Below, one piece after another: positions 1 through 9,040 of a DNA stretch of 48,302 nt. Position 1 is the first letter of the stretch, and the number at the start of each line of letters is the position of its first letter. This DNA is from Microvirga sp. KLBC 81 (GTDB lineage Bacteria > Pseudomonadota > Alphaproteobacteria > Rhizobiales > Beijerinckiaceae): positions 1-48,302 of the forward strand of contig NZ_QDAH01000044.1 in the NCBI RefSeq assembly GCF_003075415.1. The letters run 5' to 3'. The position numbers were made by a program, and so were the translations under genes. The notes under the pieces were generated by a model, which saw only the letters and a list, made by a program, of their open reading frames with translations, did not search any database and was not told the origin of the DNA.

Positions 1-110
1 TTGAGGGCGACCTCGGTGCCCGGCACCGCGCGCGCGCCTTCCGCAATGGCCTGCGCCATCGTCTCGATGTGACCGTAGGACGAGTAATAGACGACCAAGA
101 TCTTGGTCAT
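1..110 (-). CDS. wrbA: WrbA-type NAD(P)H:quinone oxidoreductase, N-terminal part only
   Basis: The reading frame starts at the ATG ending at 110 on the minus strand and runs off the left edge of the window, so only about 36 residues are visible. It opens with [19 protein letters not shown], the flavodoxin-fold FMN-binding loop typical of WrbA (family knowledge: cytosolic FMN-dependent two-electron reduction of quinones, a stress function). The gene lies 12 bases downstream of the flavoprotein at 123-1502 on the same strand, so the two are probably co-transcribed as a redox-protection unit. The identification rests on the N-terminus only. Confidence 0.8.
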   Translation of the reverse strand, partial: MTKILVVYYSSYGHIETMAQAIAEGARAVPGTEVAL

Positions 111-122
111 GGGAAGCTTCCA

Positions 123-1502
123 TCATTCGACAGGTTTGAGATCGCCGAGCACGGTCGGGATCAACTCCGAGACGGTGGGGTGGACCGGCACCGCCCATTG
201 CAGCGTCGGATAGGCTGCTCCGGCATTCATCATATTGAGGATGCCGTGGATGACCTCGTCGCCGGTCACGCCGAGAACGGCAGCGCCGAGGATCTGTTTG
301 CTGTCCGCATCGGCGACGATCTTGATGAAGCCCTTGGTCTCGCCTCGCTCGATGGCACGTCCGACCCGCGTCATCGGGCGCTTGGACACAAGCACCTTTC
401 GGCCTGACTTGAGCGCCTCGGCCTCGGTCATGCCGACACGTCCGAGCGGCGGATCGATGTAGAGCGCATAGCCGAGCACACGTTCGCTCACCCGGCGTTC
501 GGCGCCGTCGAGAAGATTGGCGGCCACAATCTCGTAGTCGTTGTAGGCCGTATGGGTAAAGGCTCCGCGGCCGTTGCAGTCGCCCAGGGCCCAGATGCCG
601 GGGACATTGGTGGCCAGCCTGTCATCCACCTCGATGTAGCCCCGGGCATCGACCGCGACCCCAGCATTGTCGAGGCCGAGATCGTCCGTGTTAGGCCGGC
701 GCCCCACTGCCAGCAGCACATGCGAACCGACCACGACCGGCGCCCCGGACGTGCAATCGACGTCGACCGCCACACCGTCCGAATGCGGCTTGAACCCAAT
801 GCACATGGCGCTGGTGCGGACTGTGATCCCCTCATCGGCGAGGATCTCCCGGACCGTCTCGGACACGTCCTCGTCCTCGCGGGCGATCAGCCGCGGCGCC
901 ATCTCGACGACCGTGACCTCCGCGCCGAAACGGCGATACATCTGAGCGAACTCCAACCCGATATAGCTGCCGCCGATCACAACCAGGTGCCGCGGGACGG
1001 TATCGAGCTTGAGGATCGAGGTGTTGGTGAGATAGTCGACCATGCCGACACCCGGCATGTCGGGCACGCTCGCGCGGCCGCCGACATTGATGAAGATGCG
1101 GGGTGCCGCCAGCAGGCTCTCGCCCACCCGGACGACATCCGGACCCTCGAATCGGGCGTGCCCTTCGATGACTGTCAGGCCGTCCATGCCGCGCAGCCAC
1201 TTTTCGACATTCGTGCGGGCATTCGTCGAGACGGTATCGGCCCGGGCTTTGATCCGCTTCATGTCGATCCTGACCGGAGCCTCGATCGCGATCCCGTACT
1301 CGGTGCCTCGCCGGGCCAGATGGGCCGCGTAGGCGCTGGCGACCAGCGTCTTGGTCGGCATGCAGCCGGTGTTAACGCAGGTGCCGCCGAACAGGTTGCG
1401 CTCGACGAGCGCGACCTTCATTCCGGCGGTGGTCAGACGCCCGGCCAGGGACGGTCCGGCCTGTCCGGCCCCGATGACGATGGCGTCGAAGAACTGGTTC
1501 AT
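123..1502 (-). CDS. FAD/NAD(P) disulfide oxidoreductase, mercuric reductase/lipoamide dehydrogenase-like
   Basis: This 459-residue protein has the full class I pyridine nucleotide-disulfide oxidoreductase layout. An FAD dinucleotide motif GAGQAG lies at residues 11-16, the redox-active pair CVNTGC at 42-47, a second Rossmann motif GGSYIGLEFA in the NAD(P) domain, the FAD-contacting ALGDCNG, and a C-terminal dimer domain ending in HPTVSE, whose His-Glu pair acts as the proton relay in the family. It lacks the N-terminal heavy-metal domain and the C-terminal vicinal cysteines of true MerA, so the second substrate is unknown. A GGGAGCG ribosome site precedes the ATG. It sits directly upstream of wrbA on the same strand. 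General annotation is secure, the substrate is not. Confidence 0.85.
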   Translation of the reverse strand: MNQFFDAIVIGAGQAGPSLAGRLTTAGMKVALVERNLFGGTCVNTGCMPTKTLVASAYAAHLARRGTEYGIAIEAPVRIDMKRIKARADTVSTNARTNVEKWLRGMDGLTVIEGHARFEGPDVVRVGESLLAAPRIFINVGGRASVPDMPGVGMVDYLTNTSILKLDTVPRHLVVIGGSYIGLEFAQMYRRFGAEVTVVEMAPRLIAREDEDVSETVREILADEGITVRTSAMCIGFKPHSDGVAVDVDCTSGAPVVVGSHVLLAVGRRPNTDDLGLDNAGVAVDARGYIEVDDRLATNVPGIWALGDCNGRGAFTHTAYNDYEIVAANLLDGAERRVSERVLGYALYIDPPLGRVGMTEAEALKSGRKVLVSKRPMTRVGRAIERGETKGFIKIVADADSKQILGAAVLGVTGDEVIHGILNMMNAGAAYPTLQWAVPVHPTVSELIPTVLGDLKPVE

Positions 1503-1612
1503 GATACGCTCCCGCGATGAGTGCCGCGCCGAGGATCGCAGCGGCGTCCTTCAGCAGGCCGGCACGCCGATCCTTTCCGAAAGCCAAAGCGAGTAGACCA
1601 CCGGGCCACTGT

Positions 1613-2299
1613 TCATGACGGCAGCGGCTTGCCCGTTTGCTCCCGGACGATGTACTCGGCGTACCAGTCCGGCCAGCCCTCATCATGGTGGCCGATCCGC
1701 TTCTCGTGCTCGCCGTGCGCGGCCGCCGCACGGCGGAGCGCAGCCGCGAGCTCGGTCGACGAGGTGAAGGTCGTATCGGTCGCCTCCACGCGTCCGGGCA
1801 AGCGCTCGGTGACCTCCTGCAACAGCCAGCCGTTGCCGTCCGGATCGCTGAACGAGGCATACGAGCGGTAGCTGCGGTGCTCCGGATCCGGACCGCTCAC
1901 CCGCAGCCGCCCGAATAGGTAGGGCTCGTCCGTGCCAGCGTACACGTCGCCGGCGTGGAACACCTCGCCGATCCCGACGCCGCGACGGAGCAGCTCGTCG
2001 CGGGCGGCCTCGATGTCGGAGACGATGAGGTACAGTCCCTGGGCGGAGCCGGGGGCCGCCGCCGTCACGTTCTTGCCGAAGATGACCGAGCACCCGGAGC
2101 CGGGCGGCGTGAACTGAATCACGCGATAGTCGTCACCGGCGGCGAAGTCGGCGTCGAGCCGCCAACCGAGGTTGCTGTAAAAGTCCTTGGCGCGATCGAC
2201 GTCCGCAACAGGGATGACGACGACCTCGAACTTCATGTCGACTGCCCGCGCGCTCGTGGTCTGGGTTGCGGTTTCGCTGAGGACCTGAGTACTGTTCAT
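1613..2299 (-). CDS. VOC (glyoxalase/bleomycin resistance) family protein
   Basis: The 228-residue product carries one vicinal-oxygen-chelate module from about residue 25 to 150. It has the usual start (FEVVVIPVADVDRAKDFYSNLGW) split here as FEVVVIPVAD then RAKDFYSNLGW, and the end FSDPDGNGWLLQEV, which holds the metal-ligand glutamate position of the fold. The remaining 70 residues form a polar tail of unknown role. An AAGGAGCTCGAC ribosome site lies just before the ATG at 2299. VOC proteins bind a divalent metal and act as isomerases, dioxygenases or resistance proteins; nothing here chooses among these. It precedes the flavoprotein gene on the same strand with a 110-base gap. Confidence 0.8.
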   Translation of the reverse strand: MNSTQVLSETATQTTSARAVDMKFEVVVIPVADVDRAKDFYSNLGWRLDADFAAGDDYRVIQFTPPGSGCSVIFGKNVTAAAPGSAQGLYLIVSDIEAARDELLRRGVGIGEVFHAGDVYAGTDEPYLFGRLRVSGPDPEHRSYRSYASFSDPDGNGWLLQEVTERLPGRVEATDTTFTSSTELAAALRRAAAAHGEHEKRIGHHDEGWPDWYAEYIVREQTGKPLPS

Positions 2300-2595
2300 G
2301 TCGAGCTCCTTGGAATTCAGCTTGCGCGGGAGACATGTTCACTCCCTGAGCACATGCCCGAGCCAAAACGGGCGATGACCTCGCACCGCAGGTGTCCATC
2401 GCGGCAGATGCCTGATCGGGCTCTGTGCCAGAGGCAGCGGCTTGGGGCGCATTTTTCCTGCCGCCGCAGGAGAAAATACCGCCTGTTGCCGACTCGGCGT
2501 TAGCGCGCGATTGCCGAAATCGGCCGCCAATTGCGGAATTTTGCGGTTCGCGCCGAGGAGCTGGAACTTCAAGCGACTCCGTTCGTGGACCTAAA
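2300..2595. other. Gene-free stretch between VOC gene and repeat copy A
   Basis: No convincing coding frame, hairpin or known element was seen between the VOC start and the repeat copy at 2596. It probably contains the promoter of the minus-strand VOC/flavoprotein/wrbA group. Confidence 0.4.
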
Positions 2596-2712
2596 CTAGA
2601 GCATCGCTATGCGCGGAAAACCGGGTCCACTTTTCGCTGACGCGGCCCTTCGGGTCACTGGCGTGGCCCTTCGGGTCGCTGACGCGGACCTCCGGTTCCG
2701 CACGATGCGCTA
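2596..2712 (+). repeat. Palindromic intergenic repeat, copy A
   Basis: The copy begins CTAGAGCATCG and ends CACGATGCGCTA. Its core contains GGAAAACCGGGTCCACTTTT and two tandem CGCGGCCCTTCGGGTC-like blocks. Matching copies lie at 3858-4112, 7270-7319, 17691-17836 and 19363-19480. The ends are inverted, so transcripts could fold. Confidence 0.8.
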
Positions 2713-2964
2713 AGAGAAATTTACCATCGCAGCTTGAGCCTCTGCATTAGCCCGCTGGGGCGGCTCGGAAGCTCCCAGGGAGTGTTGGCCCTTGAACGCG
2801 GTGCGGAGTGGTGCCGTTTATTTGATTACATCCGTTCGGGAAATCCCGGAGACAAGACCTGCCCAAGGGCGTACGATTGGTCCGTGAATCACCGAAATGC
2901 GTGGGTAGCGGGTAAAGCAGCTCGACGAGTATTGCGTGGCTTTCCAGGAAACAGGGAGGCACAC

Positions 2965-3861
2965 ATGGGCCCGGATGATGCTGTCGACCTCAGGTTCCAC
3001 AACCGCCAGCAGTGTGAGAGCTTGCGGCTGGACCACCACTGGGACGCCTTGGCGGCCGAACACATCGTCCTGCTGCGCCCCAAGCCGCACGACTTCAGTC
3101 TCCACAGCAGCCGCCACTACCTCGTGCTGCTGAACGCCAGCTGCAGGGACGGGGAAATGATCGTGGATGACCTGCCGCGCTCCACCTTGAGGGACGCCCG
3201 GGGCAAGCTGATCTTCGTCCCGGCCGGCTACCGTCTGCGGGGATGGGTGCAACCGGCAGCAGGCTCCATGACCTTCACGGCCGCCTACATCGATCCGTCG
3301 GTGTGCACCTGGCCCGATGACGGTATCGATCAGCTGGTCCCGATGCTGTTCTTCGAGCATCCATTTCTGGCGCAGATGATGCTGCAGCTCGACCGGATCC
3401 TGGCGCAACCGGAGATGTACTCGCGCATGTATGTGGAGTCGTTCGCGGTGGTTCTGCTGTCGGAGATCATGCACAGTCAGGCGATTGACCTGCCGCGGAG
3501 CCGCCGCGCCGAGCGGCGGCCCCGGGTGAGGGGAGGGCTGGCGAGCTGGCAGTGCAAGGCCGTGTGCGACTACATCGAGGCAAACCTCCACCAAGACATT
3601 TCCCTGGCCCAGCTGGCGGCGATCGCCCGGCTCAGCCCGTACCACTTCTGCCGGGCGTTCAAGGAAGCCGTCGGCGAGCCGCCGCACCGCTATCAGATGG
3701 CCCGCCGCATCGAGCAGGCCAAGACGCTGCTGGCCAAGCCGGCGCTGTCCGTCAGCGATGTTGCCGCCACGGTCGGCTACGGCAGCCTGAGCCGATTCTC
3801 GGCGCTGTTCCGGCAGGTCACCGGCCGCTCGCCCCGGGATTACCGGCGGCAGATGAGCTAG
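2965..3861 (+). CDS. AraC-family transcriptional regulator
   Basis: The start was placed at the ATG at 2965 because AGGGAGG lies directly upstream with good spacing, giving 298 residues; an open frame further upstream lacks such a site and looks non-coding. The C-terminal third (about residues 195-298) is the AraC/XylS DNA-binding domain with two helix-turn-helix units: ISLAQLAAIARLSPYHFCRAF and the signature VSDVAATVGYGSLSRFSALF followed by TGRSPRDYRR, written here in parts. The N-terminal region is probably the ligand or partner-binding part and shows no family I can name. The target genes are unknown. The divergent redox genes and the downstream fusion gene are candidates. Confidence 0.85.
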   Translation: MGPDDAVDLRFHNRQQCESLRLDHHWDALAAEHIVLLRPKPHDFSLHSSRHYLVLLNASCRDGEMIVDDLPRSTLRDARGKLIFVPAGYRLRGWVQPAAGSMTFTAAYIDPSVCTWPDDGIDQLVPMLFFEHPFLAQMMLQLDRILAQPEMYSRMYVESFAVVLLSEIMHSQAIDLPRSRRAERRPRVRGGLASWQCKAVCDYIEANLHQDISLAQLAAIARLSPYHFCRAFKEAVGEPPHRYQMARRIEQAKTLLAKPALSVSDVAATVGYGSLSRFSALFRQVTGRSPRDYRRQMS

Positions 3862-4112
3862 CGCATCGTGCTTAAAAAGTGGACTCGGTTTTCCGCTTTC
3901 GACGATGCGCTGCTCTATGGAGGGAGCATCGGATCAAGCCCAAAAGTGCAAGTCCACTTTTGGTCCGAGGCTCTAGAGCATCGTGCGGAACAGTGGATCC
4001 GGTTTTCGCTGACGCGGACCTCCGGTTCCGCTCGCAACGATGCTCTCATTGAAGGAGAAAGCATCGGATGGATCCCAAAAGTGCAAATCCACTTTTGGGT
4101 CCGATGCTGTAG
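3858..4112 (+). repeat. Two tandem palindromic intergenic repeats, copies B1 and B2
   Basis: B1 (3858-3975) starts inside the stop codon of the AraC gene. B2 (3972-4112) follows after a shared CTCTAGAGC junction. Each contains a CGATGC inverted pair and a CCAAAAGTG/CACTTTTGG hairpin. The right end lies about 30 bases before the start of the next gene, so the element forms its leader region. B1 resembles the copy at 19363, and B2 resembles the inverted copy at 17691. Confidence 0.8.
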
Positions 4113-4142
4113 AGCTTGGCTCCCGATTGGACGAGGCCCATC

Positions 4143-5834
4143 ATGGCTGCCGCAGGACCTTCGATCGTCGAAACCCGCCGGGAGCAGGCGTTTCCCATCC
4201 TTGAGCAGGCCGAGATCGATCGGTTGCGCCGGTTTGGCGAGGTCCGCCGCTACCGGTCGGGCGAGACCCTGGTTCGAATCGGGGAGGTCGGGCGCGGCCT
4301 CGCGGTGATCCTGGCCGGCCGGGTGGAGATCACCCAGCACGCTTGTGATCAGCGCTATTTGATCACGACGTATGAGGCCGGGGCGTTCATGGGCGAGATC
4401 GCCCAACTCTCGGGTCGGCCCGCCTTGGTGGAGGCCACGGCTACCGAGCCGGTGGAGGCCCTGATCATCCCGCCCGAGAAGCTGCGGGCCGTGCTGATCG
4501 CGGAGGCGGAACTCGGCGAGCGAATCATGCGTGCCTTGATCCTGCGCCGCATGGGACTGCTGGAGCGGGGTGTCGGAGGACCAGTGATCGTCGGGCCGAC
4601 GGACCACGGCGACGTGCTGCGTCTGAGTGGGTTCCTGTCGCGGAACGCTCACCCGCACCAGAGCCTCGATCCAGATACCGATCCGGAGGCGCGGGCCATC
4701 GTCGAGCGGTTCGGCGTCGATCCCGGCGAGTTGCCGATCGTCCTGTGCCCGGACGGGCGGCTGCTTCGCAACCCAAGCGAGGCCGAGTTGGCCCGCTACC
4801 TTGGACTGGTGGGGCCGCTCGATCCGGACCGGGTCTATGACGTGGCCGTCGTAGGTGCGGGGCCCGCTGGTCTGGCCACCGCGGTGTATGCGGCCTCGGA
4901 GGGGCTCTCGGTCCTGGTGCTCGACTGCCGGACCTTTGGTGGGCAGGCGGGCGCCTCCATGCGGATCGAGAACTATCTTGGCTTTCCGACCGGCATTACC
5001 GGCATGGCCCTGATGGCCCGCGCCTACACGCAGGCGCAGAAGTTCGGAGCCGAGATGGCGATGCCGGACGAGGCCGTCGGCATCGAAGGCGAAGATACCT
5101 TGGGAGGCGGCTCCTACGTGTTGAGCCTGCTCAATAACGAGCGGGTTCGCGCCCGGTCGGTCGTGATCGCCACGGGAGCCCGCTACCGGCGGCTTGAGGT
5201 GCCTGACTTGGAACGGTTCGAGGGCGCGTGCGTGCATTATTGGGCTTCGCCTTTGGAAGGGAAGCTCTGCACCGGACAGGAGGTTGCCCTCGTCGGCGGC
5301 GGCAATTCGGCGGGTCAGGCAGCGGTCTACCTTGCCGGCCGGGTGGCGAAGGTGTGGCTGCTCGTTCGGGGGCGGGATCTTGGGGCGAGCATGTCGCGCT
5401 ATCTCGTCGATCGGATCGAAGGCCTTCCCAATGTGGAAATCATCACCGAGGCCCAGATCACCGGCCTTGAGGGGCAGCCCGGCCGGTTGGAGGCGGTCCG
5501 CTGGCGCTTGGCGTCGGGCGAGGAGGTCCGCCGTCCGATCCGCCACCTGTTCCTGTTCATCGGAGCCTCTCCCAACACGCAATGGCTGGACTCGGCGCGT
5601 GTGGCGCTGGACCCGAAGGGCTTCGTTCTGACCGGGGGCGATGTGGCTCCCGGCCGGCGCTCTTTGGAGACGAGCCTCGATGGCGTCTTCGCCATTGGGG
5701 ACGTCCGCTCCGGCTCCGTGAAGCGCGTGGCCGCGGCGGTAGGCGAGGGGGCGCAGGTGGTGGCCCAACTCCACTCGTTTCTGGCAAAGGACTCCGTTCT
5801 GGCGAGAGCCCGGCGCGAGCCCCTGTCGCAATAG
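4143..5834 (+). CDS. Cyclic-nucleotide-binding domain fused to thioredoxin-reductase-like flavoprotein, no CxxC
   Basis: The 563-residue product has three parts. Residues about 15-130 form a CRP-type cNMP-binding domain with the phosphate-cassette-like GEIAQLSGRPALVEATA. A linker domain of about 80 residues follows, reminiscent of a glutaredoxin fold. A class II pyridine nucleotide oxidoreductase fills the rest, with GAGPAGLATAVYAA, FGGQAG, GGGNSAGQAAVYLA and the C-terminal FAIGDVRSGSVKR. Where thioredoxin reductase has CATC this protein has HYWASP, so the redox disulfide is missing and thioredoxin is not a likely substrate. ATG 4143 was chosen because GACGAGG lies upstream; a TTG at 4116 is possible. 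Such fusions are known in bacteria but their function is poorly defined; nucleotide gating of the oxidoreductase is inference. Confidence 0.8.
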   Translation: MAAAGPSIVETRREQAFPILEQAEIDRLRRFGEVRRYRSGETLVRIGEVGRGLAVILAGRVEITQHACDQRYLITTYEAGAFMGEIAQLSGRPALVEATATEPVEALIIPPEKLRAVLIAEAELGERIMRALILRRMGLLERGVGGPVIVGPTDHGDVLRLSGFLSRNAHPHQSLDPDTDPEARAIVERFGVDPGELPIVLCPDGRLLRNPSEAELARYLGLVGPLDPDRVYDVAVVGAGPAGLATAVYAASEGLSVLVLDCRTFGGQAGASMRIENYLGFPTGITGMALMARAYTQAQKFGAEMAMPDEAVGIEGEDTLGGGSYVLSLLNNERVRARSVVIATGARYRRLEVPDLERFEGACVHYWASPLEGKLCTGQEVALVGGGNSAGQAAVYLAGRVAKVWLLVRGRDLGASMSRYLVDRIEGLPNVEIITEAQITGLEGQPGRLEAVRWRLASGEEVRRPIRHLFLFIGASPNTQWLDSARVALDPKGFVLTGGDVAPGRRSLETSLDGVFAIGDVRSGSVKRVAAAVGEGAQVVAQLHSFLAKDSVLARARREPLSQ

Positions 5835-5964
5835 GCGGTTGCTGTTCAGCGTCGTCGCTACGGTGTCGATCAGCCTGTTCACGGACAAACAGGTTTTGAC
5901 CGACCAAGCCGTGAAGATCAAATTGTATCGAGTTCGAAATCGAATAGGGCACAGGTGACCGAAC

Positions 5965-7272
5965 ATGACCGCTTCAACGTTTCTGTTCGCGACCGGGATC
6001 GAAAACAGCTATCCCACCATCAACGGCGGCCGCACCCGCATCGACGAGATGGAAAAGTGCGGCCACTACAAGAACTGGCGGACGGACTTCGACCTGCTCG
6101 ACGAGGTCGGCATCCGCTATCTCCGCTACGGCCCGCCCATCCACACGACGTGGCTGGGGGAGGGGCGCTATGACTGGAGCTTCTCGGATCTCACCTTTGG
6201 CGAACTCCATCGTCGCAATATAGTGCCGATCGTTGACCTGTGCCATTTCGGGGTTCCAGATTGGATCGGCGACTTCCAGAACCCCGACTTTCCAGAGCTC
6301 TTCGCCGGGTATGCGCAGGCTTTCGCCGAGCGCTTTCCCTGGGTCCAGTTCTACACGCCGGTGAACGAGATGTTCGTCTGCGCCGTGTTCTCGGCGGCCT
6401 ATGGCTGGTGGAACGAGCAGCTGTCGAGCGATCAGGCCTTCGTCACCGCCCTGAAACACATCGTCAAGGCGAATGTGCTGGCCATGGGGACGATCCTCGA
6501 CGTCCGCGCCGACGCCATCTTCATCCAGAGCGAGTCCTCGGAGCACTTCCACCCCGACTGCCCGAATGCGATCCCGTTCGCCGAGTTCTACAACGCCCGC
6601 CGCTTTCTCCCGCTCGACCTCAACTACAGCCGGCGGGTGGACTCGGACATGTTCGTCTATCTCATGGACAACGGCATGAGCCGGGCGGAATACGAGTTCT
6701 TCATGCGGGCCAACCTCAAGCGCCACTGCGTCATGGGCAACGACTACTACGTGACCAACGAGCACCTCGTCTCGGCCAACGGGCACACCAGCACCTCCGA
6801 CGAAGTCTTCGGCTATGCCGAGATCACCCGACAGTACCACGACCGCTACATGCTGCCGGTCATGCACACGGAGACGAACGTCAAAGAAGGCCCGCGCGGC
6901 GACGAGGCGGTCAAGTGGCTCTGGAAGGAGTGGTCCAACGTCCTGCGGGTGCGCAACTCCGGTGTCCCGATGGTGGGATTCACGTGGTACTCGCTCACCG
7001 ATCAGGTCGACTGGGACACCGCCCTGCGGGAGGAGAACGGCACCGTCAACCCGCTCGGCCTGTATGACCTGGACCGCAACATCCGGGCGGTCGGGCGGAC
7101 GTACAAACAGCTGATCCACGACTGGTGCCAGGTCCTGCCGGCCCAGAGCATCTGTCTGCAGCTGCCAATCACGGAGCCACATGACTTCGACGAGCCGTTC
7201 GCTCAACGTGCGCGGAAGTCCATGAAGTGGATCTGCGAGAGAACGCCGAGCGAGCCTCTCATGCCCAGCTAG
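5965..7272 (+). CDS. Glycoside hydrolase family 1-like protein
   Basis: The 435-residue protein resembles a GH1 beta-glycosidase barrel. The TPVNEM motif, corresponding to the family's TxNEP acid/base segment, has Glu at residue 135. The HTETN motif, corresponding to TENG, has the candidate nucleophile Glu at residue 303. FTWYSLTDQVDWD near residue 345 matches the GH1 WSL.D.feW segment. No signal peptide is seen, so it should act in the cytoplasm. The N-terminal GH1 signature is weakly conserved, so the substrate, or even a non-glycosidase role, is open. It stands alone between the flavoprotein fusion and a repeat copy. Confidence 0.7.
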   Translation: MTASTFLFATGIENSYPTINGGRTRIDEMEKCGHYKNWRTDFDLLDEVGIRYLRYGPPIHTTWLGEGRYDWSFSDLTFGELHRRNIVPIVDLCHFGVPDWIGDFQNPDFPELFAGYAQAFAERFPWVQFYTPVNEMFVCAVFSAAYGWWNEQLSSDQAFVTALKHIVKANVLAMGTILDVRADAIFIQSESSEHFHPDCPNAIPFAEFYNARRFLPLDLNYSRRVDSDMFVYLMDNGMSRAEYEFFMRANLKRHCVMGNDYYVTNEHLVSANGHTSTSDEVFGYAEITRQYHDRYMLPVMHTETNVKEGPRGDEAVKWLWKEWSNVLRVRNSGVPMVGFTWYSLTDQVDWDTALREENGTVNPLGLYDLDRNIRAVGRTYKQLIHDWCQVLPAQSICLQLPITEPHDFDEPFAQRARKSMKWICERTPSEPLMPS

Positions 7273-7319
7273 AGCATCGTGCGGAAAACCGGGACCACTT
7301 TCTAAGCACGAGGCGCTAG
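7270..7319 (+). repeat. Short palindromic repeat, copy C (partial)
   Basis: This is a truncated copy of the repeat family, starting TAGAGCATCGTGCGGAAAAC and ending AGCACGAGGCGCTAG. It overlaps the stop codon of the GH1-like gene and lies between it and the convergent CoA-transferase-fold gene, a position suited to transcript-end folding. Confidence 0.7.
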
Positions 7320-7329
7320 TACGGGTTGT

Positions 7330-8235
7330 TTATTGGCGAGTGAGCCTTTTTGTGCTGATCTCCATCAGACGTTTCATGCCAATAAACTTGAGATAGTCAT
7401 AGTGATCAGCGGGCGATCTTACGTAGTCGCCGAGCCATCTCTCGAAGCCTGCCGCTGTTGCGGAAGCAGTGATATAGCGATCGAGATGCTCCTGGTCATG
7501 CGTGTATCGGCCGTCGCAGCTGCAAGGGTGTGCCCCATACGGTGTCTCAACGACACACGTAACCTCCAAACTTGATAAAATCGTATTGGCAGGGCGGCTC
7601 TTGATAGCTTCGGCGCTGACGATCTGTTCCACGGAAACAATGACCGTCCTGGCTGACTTGGCAATCAGGATGTCCGAGGAGCTGAGATGCAAGCCCTCCT
7701 GATCCAACTGAACATTACCCTCCTCATCAGCCGTATGCCCATGGATGATTGCAACATCTGGACGTATAGCCTCGACGGCCATCCACGGCTCGTCGGTGAA
7801 GACATCTGTGACGGGCCTCAGATGGGGGTTCTTCGCAAGACGGTCGCGTCCAGGTTCCATTTTCAACGGAAGATAGGGAGCTCCCATCGAGGCTGCATGG
7901 AACCGGCCCACCGCAGTCTTCTCAGAATGGTCAATGATCTGAATCGATCCGCTCTTGTTTGCGCGACGGTAGTTTTGCGCGACGCCGAGTTCACCCATTC
8001 CGACATCGGCCGTTTCGACGGTCTCGACGCATCCAGCTCCAACAAGCATGTCGACATCGATGCTGTTGTTCACTCCGGCGATGTGAAGCCGCCTTCGACC
8101 CTGCCGGATGACTTCGCGCACGAGTGCCATTGGACGACCTCGCGTCGCGTGGCCTCCAATTGCGACAAGATCGCCATCCTTGATCAAGGCAACAGCCTCG
8201 GATGGCGTCAGGACTTTACCTCTTCCAGTCGACAT
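7330..8235 (-). CDS. CoA-transferase-fold alpha subunit (second alpha of the alpha-beta-alpha cluster)
   Basis: With the start at 8235 (GGAAG upstream) the product has 301 residues and aligns end to end with glutaconate CoA-transferase alpha subunits: AVALIKDGDLVAIGG near the start, RPMALVREVIRQ, and VETPYGAHPCSCDG near residue 240. At residue 105 it carries Glu in IDHSE, where the neighbouring alpha (9033-9965) has His. It is the last gene of the minus-strand operon ATPase-alpha-beta-alpha, 37 bases after the only beta subunit nearby. The same beta may serve two alphas, or this subunit may pair with a beta encoded elsewhere in the window. The substrate is unknown. An upstream ATG at 8298 would overlap the beta gene. 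Confidence 0.8.
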   Translation of the reverse strand: MSTGRGKVLTPSEAVALIKDGDLVAIGGHATRGRPMALVREVIRQGRRRLHIAGVNNSIDVDMLVGAGCVETVETADVGMGELGVAQNYRRANKSGSIQIIDHSEKTAVGRFHAASMGAPYLPLKMEPGRDRLAKNPHLRPVTDVFTDEPWMAVEAIRPDVAIIHGHTADEEGNVQLDQEGLHLSSSDILIAKSARTVIVSVEQIVSAEAIKSRPANTILSSLEVTCVVETPYGAHPCSCDGRYTHDQEHLDRYITASATAAGFERWLGDYVRSPADHYDYLKFIGMKRLMEISTKRLTRQ

Positions 8236-8272
8236 TTTGATCTTCCGCTCGCTCTGCTTCGGCGCGTGTGTC

Positions 8273-9040
8273 CTAAGGATGCTTGACGTAGACCCCATCC
8301 GGATCGATCTGCGTTCGAAGCAAGTGAAGCTGCTCGCAGCTGGGAGGGGGCGCTTCTTTGATGGACGGCGCCTCGGAAATCTCGAAGCTGATGTTCTCCT
8401 TGATCCTGTCTGGCGTTATGCTCGGGAAGCACTGCTCGATCTGCATCTTCTTCGTCACGGGGTCAAATCCCAGAATGCCGAGGTCCGTAATGACACGCAC
8501 AGGTCCGGCACCTGGAAGTCCCGCGGCCTCACGGGCTCCTGGACCGGTGAGAAAGCCAGGTGTCGTGAGATAATTCAGCTTCTCCACGAAGCGCTTGCGA
8601 TCCACGCGGCAAATAACAACGAACCGCTTGGCCATGCTTGCGATATCGTTGGCGCCACCGCTGCCCGGCAGGCGCACCTTGGGCCGCCGATAGGGTCCAA
8701 TGGCGGTCGAGTTGAGGTTCCCGTACCGGTCGATCTCGGCGGTCCCAAGAAACCCGATATCGACCTTTCCCTGTTGCAGAAGGCTCAATGCGTAGAAGGT
8801 GCCTGCGATCTTGGTCGAACCGTAGGCAAGACGGTAATCGCCGACGCCGCTCGCCAATTCGATGGGAGCCGGATCGATGATGCCCGACTCGAAGACGAGA
8901 TTGACACGCGGAGCATGCGTGGCCTTCGCCAGATAAGCCGCCACCATGGGAAGTCCGGTGCCGATGAAGGCGGTCTCTCCGTCCCCGATTTCCTGCGACG
9001 CGGCTACAGCCATGTATTCGTCAGGGCTGATCTCAGGCAT
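8273..9040 (-). CDS. gctB: CoA-transferase beta subunit with catalytic Glu (glutaconate CoA-transferase type)
   Basis: The 255-residue product keeps the features of an active class I CoA-transferase beta subunit: ESG with the catalytic glutamate at residue 51, the CoA-contacting LPGSGGANDIAS loop, and the DRYGNLNSTAIG segment. In this family the glutamate forms the glutamyl-CoA thioester. It is the only one of the four beta subunits in the window that keeps this residue. Its ATG overlaps the stop of the upstream alpha gene (ATGCCTGA), so translation is probably coupled. Acceptor and donor acids are not deducible. Confidence 0.85.
   Translation of the reverse strand: MPEISPDEYMAVAASQEIGDGETAFIGTGLPMVAAYLAKATHAPRVNLVFESGIIDPAPIELASGVGDYRLAYGSTKIAGTFYALSLLQQGKVDIGFLGTAEIDRYGNLNSTAIGPYRRPKVRLPGSGGANDIASMAKRFVVICRVDRKRFVEKLNYLTTPGFLTGPGAREAAGLPGAGPVRVITDLGILGFDPVTKKMQIEQCFPSITPDRIKENISFEISEAPSIKEAPPPSCEQLHLLRTQIDPDGVYVKHP

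Noticed and set aside
123..1502. Mercuric reductase (MerA) as a firm name
   Set aside because: There is no heavy-metal domain, no C-terminal cysteine pair and no mer genes nearby.
3915..5966. 683-residue open frame on the minus strand
   Set aside because: It lies antisense to the cNMP/thioredoxin-reductase gene, has a composition rich in His, Arg and Gly without family motifs, and runs through two repeat copies.
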